From Candidatus Roseilinea sp. (GTDB taxonomy: Bacteria > Chloroflexota > Anaerolineae > J036 > Brachytrichaceae): a stretch of 64,000 nucleotides of DNA. Shown here piece after piece: positions 30,201-38,612 of the stretch. How positions within the stretch are numbered: position 1 is the stretch's first letter; each line of letters begins with the position of its first letter. The notes below the pieces were generated by a model, which was not told the DNA's origin, searched no databases, and saw only the letters and a list, made by a program, of their open reading frames with translations. The translations under genes and the position numbers were made by a program. The stretch is from assembly GCA_026003755.1 (NCBI GenBank), contig BPHV01000001.1, forward strand, positions 1-64,000, given 5' to 3'.

Positions 30201-30853
30201 AGCGTGCTGCCCTGCTGACACACCCCGCCGCCGTGCATCGGCATCGCGTTGTTCTGGACGGTCACGTTCTCCAGCGTCAGCGGCCCGCCTGACCAGTTGC
30301 GCACGCCGCCGCCGCTGTTGAAACACGGTTGGCCGCCGCCGGTCTCGCTGGTGGGTGCGTTGCCGCCCTGGATAGTCAGGTTGCGCAGCACGACGGCGCC
30401 GGGTTGTCCCATGGCGATTTGTGGGATATCGAAGATGCGGTCGTCCCAGGGTGACACGCCGGGTTGGACAACCACGCCGTTAGGCCCGCCGTCAATCGTC
30501 AGGTCCTGGCCCGGCGGGCTGCTGTCGCCGATGTCGAGATCGAGGAACGAGTTGTCGTCGTTATTTGCGCCTGGCGTGGTGATAGTCAGGGTGATGACTG
30601 ACACGCCGGGGGCGAACACGATCGTGTCACTGCCGAACATGCCGGCCCCTACGCAGCCGCCAAAGGGGTTGTCAGTATTGGCGGACTCGATGGCTTCGCG
30701 CAGCGAGCAATCTGGACCCGTGCCGAATTCGTCCAAGCCGGTGGTCACGGTGATCGTGGCGGCGCTGGCCACACCGGCCGAGAGCGCCAACGCGCCGGCC
30801 GCCATGAGCAGGCCGGCGCACAGCTTAGTAAAAACGGGGACAAAATCTAGCAA
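27257..30853 (-). CDS. Secreted beta-helix protein with two DUF11 domains
   Basis: The protein is about 1198 residues. A hydrophobic export segment (LCAGLLMAAGALALSAGVAS) is followed by ATITVTT, CSLREAIESANT, and some 700 residues of parallel beta-helix repeats (GGGIY, NNGGG). Two DUF11 Ig-like repeats (SKSADPSPVIAGQTITYTV; GKAQSVVTPITGTV) and the tail YRIFAPIVRKP complete it. The frame opens only with a TTG at 30853. Sixteen bases earlier an ATG (30869) behind AGGAGG gives MMIKNLARFCP in another frame, which meets this one if one base of the GGGG at 30836-30839 is dropped. The real start is probably 30869 with an indel. It is a paralogue of the preceding gene and probably a surface adhesin. 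Confidence 0.8.
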   Translation of the reverse strand: MLDFVPVFTKLCAGLLMAAGALALSAGVASAATITVTTGLDEFGTGPDCSLREAIESANTDNPFGGCVGAGMFGSDTIVFAPGVSVITLTITTPGANNDDNSFLDLDIGDSSPPGQDLTIDGGPNGVVVQPGVSPWDDRIFDIPQIAMGQPGAVVLRNLTIQGGNAPTSETGGGQPCFNSGGGVRNWSGGPLTLENVTVQNNAMPMHGGGVCQQGSTLTVLNSTVSNNTANMMGGGIYAVSGFNLTVVNSTIRDNTAGRAGGGIFELSGAFTLQNSQVLSNTVILPGGFGGGVATIGGTVPKSIVTSTVAYNRADGDGGGIYNQTARGLQVNASTVLSNTAGAFLNNPGNGGGIWSSADLFLNNTDVLSNAALISGTAMSVVPGGGGGIYHQNVRMNISGGQVSNNLARRFVGGDIAGGGIWNSGIALLDGVEVRDNIADGAAPGIMAYGGGLFNVARLTVQNNSRVDYNRAEGVRAYGGGIYNSDMVNSTGAQLTLQSSSVSTNTAQGNPVFGGGEGGGIFNGTSSGDVADIFDGQIRNNRADGGQGAQGGGVRSGNVLTLTSSLVVSNTATAANAPSAGGGVHSAGQSAWITDTQILTNVAQQGGGWFNFNTLQAEIHNSQVRFNRAVTGPVPGSGNGGGIYHIVSGLQILDSMVCQNQADQDGGGVYNSSSSSMMLITSTVCANAAGAGGAGNGGGMYNLGFVDIANSQVLTNTAPNNGGGAFNDATAAGFFIGNSTFQGNSAIDGGGLYNAGPANVSYSALIANTASGNGGGSYNSGTLESLNSTFSGNSAPVGGGLYAAMGGTAYLTHTTVASNTNGAGIAVSGTVEVLATLLAYNAGSNCTAALTENGTSALGASMSSDNTCAVTILNTDPLLQPLALNGGTTLNHALSPGSPALDAAGACNSYSVYTDQRFVLRPQGIDCDIGAFELEEANLEVSKSADPSPVIAGQTITYTVIVTNNSSAGAANNVVLTDTLSGGATFGGVVSSGGFVLQSSSSSQAIFTLSSLTATYSVTLVFTATVPAGGPITNTAVVASDNPDPVPSNNTASVTTPVTPAATLQIGKAQSVVTPITGTVQPGGTITYTLLVTNAGPSSATSVTVTDNLPAGLTYVSASGSGWSCSFSAPTVTCTTPTLSVGAAPAIQIVATAPVTPGLVLTNTATVNAATHPNTPASSNSVVVKVQYRIFAPIVRKP

Positions 30854-31068
30854 GATTCTTGATCATCATTTTGCAACCTCCTGAGATTGGAGAAGGCACA
30901 AGATCCAGCATCGGCGGCTTTGATCTGCGCGTTCAACCGACCGTGCCGAGCATGTGCGCATTGCAGCAAAATAACATCAGCACAGGGCGCATCTTGCTTG
31001 ACGCTTCCCCTACGATTTCCCTACGCTTCACAGCCTGTTGTGCGCACCAGTGGCTATTGCCGAGCTGA

Positions 31069-31480
31069 GGGTGTGGCGCAGATTTATGACCGTCGCCGCA
31101 TTGTTAGCAAAGTAGCCCGCCAGCTCTGCTGCCTCAGCTTGAGGCAGCCATCGCATCGCTTCCGCAACGGCCTGCGCTCCCGCCGGCCCATAGCCCGTCC
31201 AGTTGCCTCTCCGCCCAGGCCCTCGCCGTATCCGGCCGCTGAGGCCAGGCCCGTTCGGCCGCGTGGCGCACAACCGGATGATGGACGCTCACCTGCTCGG
31301 CCTGCCATCGGCTCACCCTGCCCTGCGATGCTGCGCTCGATCCGGCGTTGTCCTTCCTAGCGGTTGACCTGCGTGCCGCGCCGGCCTTTCAGCCGCATCG
31401 GCCTGCCACAGCTCGGACGGAGCGGCTGGGCGATGTCTGCGCGGTGCCGGCGTTGGGTGATCAGAATCTGCGCTACACCC
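31069..31480 (-). mobile_element. Internally deleted ISKra4-like element remnant
   Basis: The ends are GGGTGTGGCGCAGATTT (31069-31085) and its inverted relative AATCTGCGCTACACCC (31465-31480). Between them only scrambled transposase pieces remain on the minus strand (ERAWPQRPDTARAWAERQLD, then WLPQAEAAELAG), related to the remnant at 7277-7642. The 200 bp between the beta-helix gene (30870) and this remnant shows no gene or clear signal. Confidence 0.7.
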
Positions 31481-31496
31481 CGCTTGACAGTCACGT

Positions 31497-31525
31497 TTGA
31501 CAATATAGTGCGGAGTCACTAATAT
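31497..31525 (+). promoter_or_regulatory. Sigma-70 type promoter for rpoD
   Basis: A perfect TTGACA (31497-31502) is followed by a 17-bp spacer and TAATAT (31520-31525). The first rpoD ATG is 83 nt downstream. The -35 box lies 16 bp beyond the end of the IS remnant, so the insertion came close to replacing the native upstream region. Confidence 0.75.
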
Positions 31526-31608
31526 CTACGCGAGCGGCGGCTCTTCACCGGCTAATTTGCGCGGGTTTTAACGCGCGTCTCATTAGGGGTGTGTATAACA
31601 CTAAGCCA

Positions 31609-32993
31609 ATGATTATGAAGAAATCCGCGAAAGCTCCCAAGGCTGTCCGCAAGCCGGCGAGCAAGCCGGCCAAGCGTCAGTCCTAAACGAGTGGCACAGG
31701 TTGCTCGCGCGTCGGTGAGCGCTGTACCGAACGCGGTCATTGAAGCGTCGGCTGCGCCTGTTCCGGTGGCTCAGGCCGGCATGGCCTCTCCTGCGGCTGC
31801 TGCCATTGAGGAGAGCACCGTAGAAGAACTGAGCGGCGAAGAGCAGTTGATCAACCTCGGCCGGGAGAAGGGGTATGTGACATACGAGGACATCCTCAAC
31901 CTCTTTCCCGAAGCTGAGAAGAACTTCGATCAACTCGAAGACCTGCTCGCCGCGCTGTCTGATGCTGGCATTAACGTGGTCGCCAGCGAGGATGAGGCTG
32001 CTGACCAGATCGTAGATGACGAGGACGACGAAGAGGACGAATTCAACGACCGGGCCAACGAAAACCTGCTCGAGGCGATCGAAGCAGACGACAACGGTGG
32101 GCCTGTATCTGAAAGAGATCGGTCGCGTGCCGTTGCTCACGGCGCCGCAGGAAGTGGACCTCGCCCAGCGCATGGAGCGCGGCCGCGAAGCCCGCGAGCG
32201 ACTCCAGTCTGACCCGAACCTGACGCCGGAAGAGCGCGAACGTCTGGAGATGTTGGTCGAAGACGGCATGGCAGCGCGTGAGCATCTCATCAACGCTAAC
32301 TCTCGGCTGGTCATCAGCGTGGCGAAGAAATACATCGGCCGCGGCGTGCCGTTCCTGGATTTGATTCAGGAGGGCAACATCGGCCTGATCCGAGCGGCCA
32401 AGAAATTTGATTGGCGTCGCGGTCATAAGTTCAGCACGTATGCCACTTGGTGGATTCGCCAGGCCGTCACGCGCGCGATTGCCGATCAAGGCCGCACCAT
32501 TCGCGTGCCGGTGCACATGGGCGACCAGATCAACCGTCTGCTGCGCGCCAGTCACCAGTTGACACAAGAGCTTGGCCGTGACCCCACAGTGGCTGAATTG
32601 GCCGAGGCGTTGAACGTGACCGTGCGCAAGGCTGAGCAGATGATCCAGGTTGCTCGCCGACCGATCAGCCTGGAGACGCCGACCGATGACGAGGAAGAGA
32701 GCGTGCTCGGCGACTTCATCCCGGATGAGGACAGCCCGGCGCCGGTTGAGATGGTGACGAATCAGATGCTGCGCGAGCAACTGGCCGATATCCTCGACAC
32801 GCTGCCGCCGCGCGAAGTGCGCATCCTGCAGTTGCGCTATGGCCTGCTCGACGGCGAGACATACACGCTCGAAGAAGTGGGCCGCAAGCTCGGTGTGACG
32901 CGCGAGCGCGTCCGGCAAATCGAAGCTCAGGCCCTCAGCCGATTGCGTCTGCCAGCGCATGCCCGCAAGCTGCGCGACTTCCTGAAAGAATAG
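31609..32993 (+). CDS. rpoD: Primary sigma factor RpoD/SigA, with two frame breaks
   Basis: The expected product is about 461 residues in three reading segments. Segment one (31609-31683) is a Lys/Ala-rich start that stops at TAA unless one T is dropped, giving [13 protein letters not shown]. Segment two, to about 32096, holds region 1.1 ([20 protein letters not shown]) and an acidic linker. One further base must be skipped in GACGACAACGG to continue as [11 protein letters not shown], the start of region 1.2. Regions 2 ([20 protein letters not shown]), 3 and 4 ([19 protein letters not shown]) are complete. Such breaks in an essential gene suggest sequence errors, or a decayed extra copy. No second copy is in this window. 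The product directs RNA polymerase to housekeeping promoters. Confidence 0.85.
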
Positions 32994-33136
32994 CTGCCCC
33001 CACCGCCGTCCGCACGCGCAGACCCTGCGTGGTGGGCACGGCGGGCGATACGGGCCGGCCTAGCCGATCGCGCGCAAACGCATTGCGATTGCTGCCGTTT
33101 GATCGGCATCCGAATCGCTCAGGCGCCGGAAGCGTT

Positions 33137-33142
33137 TATACT
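33137..33142 (+). promoter_or_regulatory. -10 box of a likely leaderless clpX promoter
   Basis: TATACT ends nine bases before the clpX ATG, so transcription would start at or next to the start codon. No Shine-Dalgarno sequence is present. Confidence 0.5.
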
Positions 33143-33151
33143 TGCGCAGCG

Positions 33152-34447
33152 ATGCCCAAGCCTGGTTCGCCCGTCAATCACTGCTCGTTCTGCGGCAAGA
33201 GCGAATTGCACGTCAACCGGCTGATCGCCGGTCCGCGCAACGTGTTCATTTGCGATGAGTGCGTGCAGATGTGCCAGGACATCCTGGACGGCGAGCGGCG
33301 GGCGGCGCGCGAAAACCGAACTGCACCGGCGGGCGGCGCGCCCCTGGCTTCGCCGGCGCCGCGCGTGATCTGCAAACATCTCGATGAATATGTGGTCGGT
33401 CAAGAGAGGGCCAAACGCGCGCTTGCCGTTGCGGTCTATAACCACTACAAGCGCATCGAGAACAAGGGGCGTTTCGCCGATGTCGAGATCGGCAAGAGCA
33501 ACGTGCTGCTCGTCGGACCCACCGGCAGCGGCAAGACCTATCTGGCCCAAACGCTGGCCAAGCTGCTGGACGTGCCGTTTTGCATTGCCGATGCGACGGC
33601 GCTCACCGAAGCCGGCTATGTGGGCGAAGATGTGGAGACCATCCTCGTCCGCCTGATCCAGGCCGCCGATGGCGACGTGCGCCGCGCCCAACGCGGCATC
33701 GTCTACATTGACGAACTGGATAAGATCGCCCGTAAGTCTGCCGACAACCCCAGCATCACCCGCGACGTGTCCGGCGAAGGCGTGCAACAAGCCCTCCTCA
33801 AGATCATCGAAGGTAGCATCGTCTATGTGCCGCCGGACGGCGGTCGCAAGCATCCACAGGCTGAGATGCTGCAGATAGACACGAGCGACATCCTGTTCAT
33901 TTGCGGCGGCACATTTGAAGGCCTGTCGCAGGTGATCGGCGAACGCATCGGCGCAAGGCGGCGCATGGGATTGCCCGCCTACACGTCCGGCGCGCCTAAG
34001 GTCCGCCGTGACGCAGAGCTTTTGCGCCATGTCAATCAAGAAGACCTCATGCGATACGGGTTCATCCCCGAACTCGTCGGACGCTTACCGGTGCTGATCA
34101 CGCTTGATGCGCTCGACCATCAGGGATTGATTGAAGTGCTGACTCGCCCGCGGAACTCGATCATCAAGCAGTATCAGCGGCTGCTCAGCCTGGATGGCGT
34201 GGAGCTCACCTTCACAAACGAGGCGTTGAACGCCGTGGCCGATGAGGCGATCCAGAGCGGCAGCGGCGCGCGCGCTTTGCGCGCGATCATTGAGCGCGTC
34301 TTGCTCGACGTGATGTACGAAATCCCGTCGCGCCGCGACGTGCGGCGCGTCGTGGTTGATGTCGCGGCGGTTCGCGGCCAGTCCGCGCCCAAGCTCTACG
34401 ATCAAAGTGGGCGCCTGATCGGCGGCGAGCTGGACAAAGCCGCCTAG
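33152..34447 (+). CDS. clpX: ClpX, ATP-dependent Clp protease unfoldase subunit
   Basis: The protein is 431 residues from ATG 33152. The longer open frame to 33029 lacks homologous content. The N-terminal C4 zinc finger (CSFCGKSE and CDECVQMC) is followed by the AAA+ core: Walker [15 protein letters not shown], Walker [13 protein letters not shown], the pore and RKH-type loops ([20 protein letters not shown]), and the C-terminal domain with [10 protein letters not shown]. ClpX hexamers unfold tagged proteins and feed ClpP; no clpP is visible in this window. The C-terminal [10 protein letters not shown] sensor-2 arginine motif is intact. The length and motifs are normal. Confidence 0.95.
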   Translation: MPKPGSPVNHCSFCGKSELHVNRLIAGPRNVFICDECVQMCQDILDGERRAARENRTAPAGGAPLASPAPRVICKHLDEYVVGQERAKRALAVAVYNHYKRIENKGRFADVEIGKSNVLLVGPTGSGKTYLAQTLAKLLDVPFCIADATALTEAGYVGEDVETILVRLIQAADGDVRRAQRGIVYIDELDKIARKSADNPSITRDVSGEGVQQALLKIIEGSIVYVPPDGGRKHPQAEMLQIDTSDILFICGGTFEGLSQVIGERIGARRRMGLPAYTSGAPKVRRDAELLRHVNQEDLMRYGFIPELVGRLPVLITLDALDHQGLIEVLTRPRNSIIKQYQRLLSLDGVELTFTNEALNAVADEAIQSGSGARALRAIIERVLLDVMYEIPSRRDVRRVVVDVAAVRGQSAPKLYDQSGRLIGGELDKAA

Positions 34448-34477
34448 CCGCGCGAACGGCGCCCCCGAATCCCCGCC

Positions 34478-36016
34478 ATGGCTTCCACCTCACTGCTCGG
34501 CGCGCGCGCGCATCGTCTGCTGCTCATTGCGCTTTGCGCGTTGGCGGGTTTGACCGTCGGCGCGTTGGCGGCCCTGATCAACCCCCTCGTGCTCATCGGC
34601 CTCACGGTCACGGCGCCGTTAAGTCTCTGGCTGATCAGCAGCGTCCCGCGTGCTTTATTGGCGCTGGTGGTGGTGATTGGGCTGTTGCCTCGCTTCGCGC
34701 TGCCGGCGCGGCTGGGCTTTACGCCAACTTTTCTCGACCTGTCGCTGGTGGGGTTGGTCATCGCGTGGGCGATTCACCAGCTCGGCGCGCGGCGCGGCTT
34801 GCCGCTGCGCCGGACGCCGATCAGCCTGCCCGTGCTTTTGCTGACGCTCGTCGCGTTGGCCACCTTCATCATCGGCCTGCCGAACGGCGCGCTGACACCG
34901 CTTGTGCTGCGGCGTTTCGCCGAGCTGGTGCTCAGCCTGCTCATGTCGCTGCTCATCATCGCCGTATTGCGCGGTCTCTCGGCTCAGGAACAACTCGTTC
35001 GCTGGATGCTGTGGATCGGAGCGCTGTCGGCGGCGATCGGCATTGCGTTGTATGTGATCCCGGATGACCTGGCCATCCAGGCGTTGTCGGCGCTGCGGCC
35101 ATTCGGTTATCCCACCGGCCCCGGCGTGCTGCGTTTCATCCGCGACGATCCGGCCTTGATGCAACGCGCGACCGGGCTTTGGATTGATCCGAATGCCTTC
35201 GGCGGCTATCTGCTGGTCACAGGGGCTTTGGGCCTGCCGCAGCTCTTTTCGCCCAGGCCGGTGATGCGTCGTGGATGGGTCGGTTTGTGTCTGCTGCTCA
35301 TCGGCGGCGCGCTTGTGCTCACGGCGTCGCGCGGCGCAATGCTCGGCTTTGCCCTGGTCGTTGGGCTGATGGGCGTGCTGCGCTACCGGCGATTGTTGAT
35401 CTTGTTGGCGATCGTGTTGACGCTGGCGCTTGTGTTGCCGCAAACGCGCGAATTGGTGCAGCACTTTGCGGAGGGATTCCAGGGACGCGATCTGGCGACC
35501 CAGATGCGGTTCGGCGAGTACAAAGATGCCCTGCGGTTGATCGAACGTTATCCGGCGCTTGGCGTCGGCTTTGTGGACGCGCCGGACGTTGATCTCTACA
35601 TCGGCGTGTCCTCGATGTACTTACTGATTGCGCAGCAGATGGGGCTGCTTGGCGTGGCGATGTTTGCGAGTGTGATCGTCGCCCTGTTTTCAGGCGCCGC
35701 GCGCGCCTGGCCGGCGATGGCTCGCGATGCGCGCGCGGCCGCAGTGTTTCTGGGCGCGCATGGCGCAGTGGTTGGCGCGCTGTTCAGCGGCATTTTCGAT
35801 CATTACTTCTTCAACATTGACTTTCACAACTCGGTCACATTGTTCTGGGTGATGATTGCATTGGCCGTAAGCAGCCAGCTTTTGAAGCAAGGGGAGACGG
35901 CTGCGGGGCGCTCTGATCCACTCGAGCCGGCAATCCGGCGTCTGTCAGGGTCGAGTGGGCCAGCCGTGGCTATGGGTGTAGCGCAGATTTGGGACCGTCC
36001 CGGCTGGCGGCGCTGA
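34478..36016 (+). CDS. O-antigen ligase-like polytopic membrane protein
   Basis: The 512-residue protein has about ten predicted membrane helices and a large periplasmic-type loop. The Wzy/WaaL-type region around LVLTASRGAMLGFALVVGLM and the EYKDALRLIERYPALGVGF loop match O-antigen ligase/polymerase proteins, which join or extend undecaprenyl-linked glycans. Its last ~20 codons come from a stray ISKra4-like terminal repeat at 35974 (MGVAQIWDRPGWRR), so the C-terminus was extended or replaced. It starts 30 nt after clpX on the same strand. GT2 and PMT-like genes nearby suggest surface-glycan work. Confidence 0.75.
   Translation: MASTSLLGARAHRLLLIALCALAGLTVGALAALINPLVLIGLTVTAPLSLWLISSVPRALLALVVVIGLLPRFALPARLGFTPTFLDLSLVGLVIAWAIHQLGARRGLPLRRTPISLPVLLLTLVALATFIIGLPNGALTPLVLRRFAELVLSLLMSLLIIAVLRGLSAQEQLVRWMLWIGALSAAIGIALYVIPDDLAIQALSALRPFGYPTGPGVLRFIRDDPALMQRATGLWIDPNAFGGYLLVTGALGLPQLFSPRPVMRRGWVGLCLLLIGGALVLTASRGAMLGFALVVGLMGVLRYRRLLILLAIVLTLALVLPQTRELVQHFAEGFQGRDLATQMRFGEYKDALRLIERYPALGVGFVDAPDVDLYIGVSSMYLLIAQQMGLLGVAMFASVIVALFSGAARAWPAMARDARAAAVFLGAHGAVVGALFSGIFDHYFFNIDFHNSVTLFWVMIALAVSSQLLKQGETAAGRSDPLEPAIRRLSGSSGPAVAMGVAQIWDRPGWRR
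35974..36000 (+). repeat. Solo ISKra4-like terminal repeat
   Basis: GGGTGTAGCGCAGATTT matches the ends of the remnants at 7651-7666 and 31465-31480. It lies inside the 3' end of the O-antigen-ligase-like gene. The 226 bp from the stop at 36016 to the next gene at 36243 contains no recognised gene. Confidence 0.6.
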
Positions 36017-36242
36017 TGGATTGCGTCGTCTCAGGCTCGTCCTCGCCTAGAGGTGCGACGACACGGACCTACGTTACTCCTGCCCGGCGCATCTGTAGAT
36101 GTTGCGCGTCAGCGAACAGCCCTGCACGCACCCGCGAATTGGCGGCTTGGGCGGTGCTTACCGCCGCTTGCGGCGGGCGGAGGCGCCCCCCTTTCGTTCC
36201 GCCGCAAGCCCCCACAAAAGCCAGGCGAAACGAGCAGCGCGA

Positions 36243-37145
36243 TTAGTTGTGTGCGTCGAGAAACCGAAGCGTCTGCGCCAGGGTAGGCGCGCCGGCTTGT
36301 CCGCCGGTGCGCGTCGCTTTCAATGCTGCCGCAGCGGAAGCGAGACGGATGCGTTCCGCGGCCGACATTCCCTTGGCCAGCGCTGCGCAGTACGCGCCGT
36401 GAAACACGTCTCCACACCCCGTCGTGTCTACAACTTGGACGGAGAAAGCGGGTTGATGGCTCACGACTTGTCCGTCATCGCTGAAGAAGCAGCCGTCTTC
36501 TCCGCAAGTCACGGCTACCAGCGCGCGCCCGGGCGTCCATAGTCGGCAGACGCCTTCCTCCGGCGAATGAGCGCCGGTGAGCGCCCGCGCAAAATCCCAG
36601 CTCATCACGACGTGATCCACCAGTTCGAGCAGCTCGCGGCAGCCCGGCAAGTCGCGCTCTATGTCGGAGACGACGGGAATGCCGGCCTCACGCGCGATGC
36701 GCGCTGCGCGGATCATGCCTGCGATGCCGACGTGGTCCACGAATAGCACGCGCGCGTTGCGGATCACCGGTTCTGGGGGCAGGGTGGGGTGCGCGCCGCA
36801 CTGCGCTGGATGTTCGGGGAAGATGTTGCGCGTGCCGCGGTCGGTCCCAACGATGATAGTCGAGCGGATCGGGCCGGCGTCGTCACGCACGATGAGGTGT
36901 GATAGGTCAATGCCCTCGCGCTGCAGCGTCTCTGCGACGAACTGCGAGGCGTCATCCCGACCGAGCATGCCGGCGTAGGCGCAGCGCGCCCCCAGCCGCG
37001 ACGCTGCCACCAGCGCCGTAGCCGTCAGGCCGCCGCACTGGCGCTCGCTGCGCTGAACATGCGATTTGACGTTGGGGGGGGGATAGCTGGGCACGTAGAT
37101 CAAGTGATCGACCGCGGTGGCGCCCAGGCCGAGGATGTCTATCAT
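36243..37145 (-). CDS. PfkB-family carbohydrate kinase
   Basis: The protein is 300 residues from ATG 37145, which overlaps the upstream GT2 stop as ATGA and implies translational coupling. The ribokinase/PfkB fold is clear: an N-terminal sugar-lid motif (GLGATAVDHLIYVP, then CGGLTATALVAASRLG) and the C-terminal anion-hole and catalytic base DTTGCGDVFHGAYCAAL. The substrate (ribose, fructose, an adenosine-like nucleoside or other) cannot be read from sequence alone. Enzymes of this family phosphorylate a sugar hydroxyl with ATP in the cytoplasm. Confidence 0.85.
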   Translation of the reverse strand: MIDILGLGATAVDHLIYVPSYPPPNVKSHVQRSERQCGGLTATALVAASRLGARCAYAGMLGRDDASQFVAETLQREGIDLSHLIVRDDAGPIRSTIIVGTDRGTRNIFPEHPAQCGAHPTLPPEPVIRNARVLFVDHVGIAGMIRAARIAREAGIPVVSDIERDLPGCRELLELVDHVVMSWDFARALTGAHSPEEGVCRLWTPGRALVAVTCGEDGCFFSDDGQVVSHQPAFSVQVVDTTGCGDVFHGAYCAALAKGMSAAERIRLASAAAALKATRTGGQAGAPTLAQTLRFLDAHN

Positions 37146-37912
37146 GGGAGTCGTGGGTCTTGATACGCCCCGCGTAGGTCTGCTGCGCGAATCTCCAGCA
37201 ACTCGCGCACGCCGCGCAAGCTGTCCCGCAGCAGATTCACGCGCCGCGAGTGCCGATAGTCCCATTCCACCGGCACCTCTTTGATGCGATAGCCGAGTCG
37301 CTGGGCCACGAAGAGCATCTCTACGTCAAAGCCGGCGGTGACGGTTGCGCCATGCACCTCGGTGTGGTGGGCGAAGTTGTAGAGGTGCAAATGATCCAGA
37401 ATGGGGCCGATCGCGCTGCCGCGAAAGGACTTGAAGCCGCACTGTGTGTCGGTAATATCCCTAAAGCCAAGTATCAGTTGGCGCAGCAGCATTTGGCTGC
37501 GCGACATGAATTTACGCCACAGCGGCGCATTGCGCCGGTAGGTCCCGCGCGAACCGATGACGACGTCGTAGCCGCGCTCGTACCACGGCAGCAGTTTGGC
37601 CGTCTCGTGTATCGGCGTCGCCTGATCCATGTCGGTAAACAGCACGATCTGGCCGGTTGCAGCGCGCAGGCCTGTTGTCACGGTGAAGGCTTTGCCGCGG
37701 TGCGGATTGCGGATGAGGCGGGTGTTGCGGTGCTGGGCCACAAAATCCTCGGCCAGCGCTGCTGTCTCGTCGGTGCTGCCGTCGTCAACGACGATAATTT
37801 CATACGCGTAGGATTGGACACAGAGGTAGTCGTGCACAGCGGTCAGCGATCCAGATAGGATGTTGGCAGCCTCGTTGTAAGCGGGGATCACAACAGACAG
37901 ATAAGGACTCAT
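37142..37912 (-). CDS. Dolichyl/polyprenyl-phosphate sugar synthase-like GT2
   Basis: The 256-residue GT-A enzyme begins at MSPYLSVVIPAYNEAANIL (ATG 37912), with the nucleotide-binding DDGSTDET and the metal/sugar motif FTDMDQATP. LRQLILGFRDITDTQCGFKSF is typical of Alg5/DPM1-like enzymes that make polyprenyl-phosphate glucose or mannose from nucleotide sugars. No C-terminal membrane helices are present. It overlaps the PfkB kinase start by the ATGA arrangement. The lipid-linked sugar could supply the PMT-like transferase at 39923. Confidence 0.85.
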   Translation of the reverse strand: MSPYLSVVIPAYNEAANILSGSLTAVHDYLCVQSYAYEIIVVDDGSTDETAALAEDFVAQHRNTRLIRNPHRGKAFTVTTGLRAATGQIVLFTDMDQATPIHETAKLLPWYERGYDVVIGSRGTYRRNAPLWRKFMSRSQMLLRQLILGFRDITDTQCGFKSFRGSAIGPILDHLHLYNFAHHTEVHGATVTAGFDVEMLFVAQRLGYRIKEVPVEWDYRHSRRVNLLRDSLRGVRELLEIRAADLRGAYQDPRLP

Positions 37913-38002
37913 GGGATGCACGACTCGCGCATGGCAGTCAGCATAGCTTGATTATCGCAAATCCACCGGGCGCAGTTGTCTTCGGCCGAAGTTGGCGGGA
38001 AC

Positions 38003-38612
38003 CTACTCGCTCAGCATTTCGGCGATGGCGCTTGAGCAGGTTGCGATGACGCGCTCCGGGCAGCCCGCCGCATCAAGCGTTGGCCACACCTGGTATTGGT
38101 CGCGGCCGTACATCTCGCGCGGCGGCAGATAGGCGTAGCTGCCGTTGGTGATGTTCAACGCAGCGATCGCCCGGCAGGGGAAACGACGGCGCAGCTCGAT
38201 GTGCCAATTACGCCCTGGCGTGGTCGAGATGGGGGCCGATGAGATGCCGGCCCGGTCGGTCAGCGTCCTCGCAGCCGATGCTTGGGCCGGCGTGCGTGTG
38301 AGTAAGATGCGGCAACACCCGGCGCTCGGCCACGCCGGGCGCATCCAAGATGGCGCTGCGCACCTCCCGCGCGTCCTCGCGCGTGCGCCACCGGCCCGGG
38401 TCGAGCGAAAGCAAGACGAGCGGCTGTGCGCCGCTTGTGTCCCGCATGAGCGCCGGCGCAGTCAGCGTGGGCGGGCGGTGGATGCCGGGCGCAATTTGGC
38501 CGGCCGCTGCGCCCCAGTTGCGGTTGTAAACGCCGATGGGCGGCGTAATGTCGCGCCGGGCGACGCCGATGTGACCGGCGAAGCCGGTGGGGGCATCGGT
38601 CAAAGCGCTCAC
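38003..38612 (-). pseudogene. Neutral-ceramidase-like protein, internally deleted
   Basis: The start (GTG 38612, overlapping the tyrS stop) reads IGVARRDITPPIGVYNRNWG and continues to LTHTHAGPS, the N-terminal signature of alkaline/neutral ceramidase-like proteins. The open frame then ends at 38208. The family C-terminus (LRRRFPCRAIAALNITNGSY, then YLPPREMYG) continues in another frame to 38003. About 200 middle residues are missing at around 38215, so it is a pseudogene. It would have been the second gene of a tyrS operon. Confidence 0.65.
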
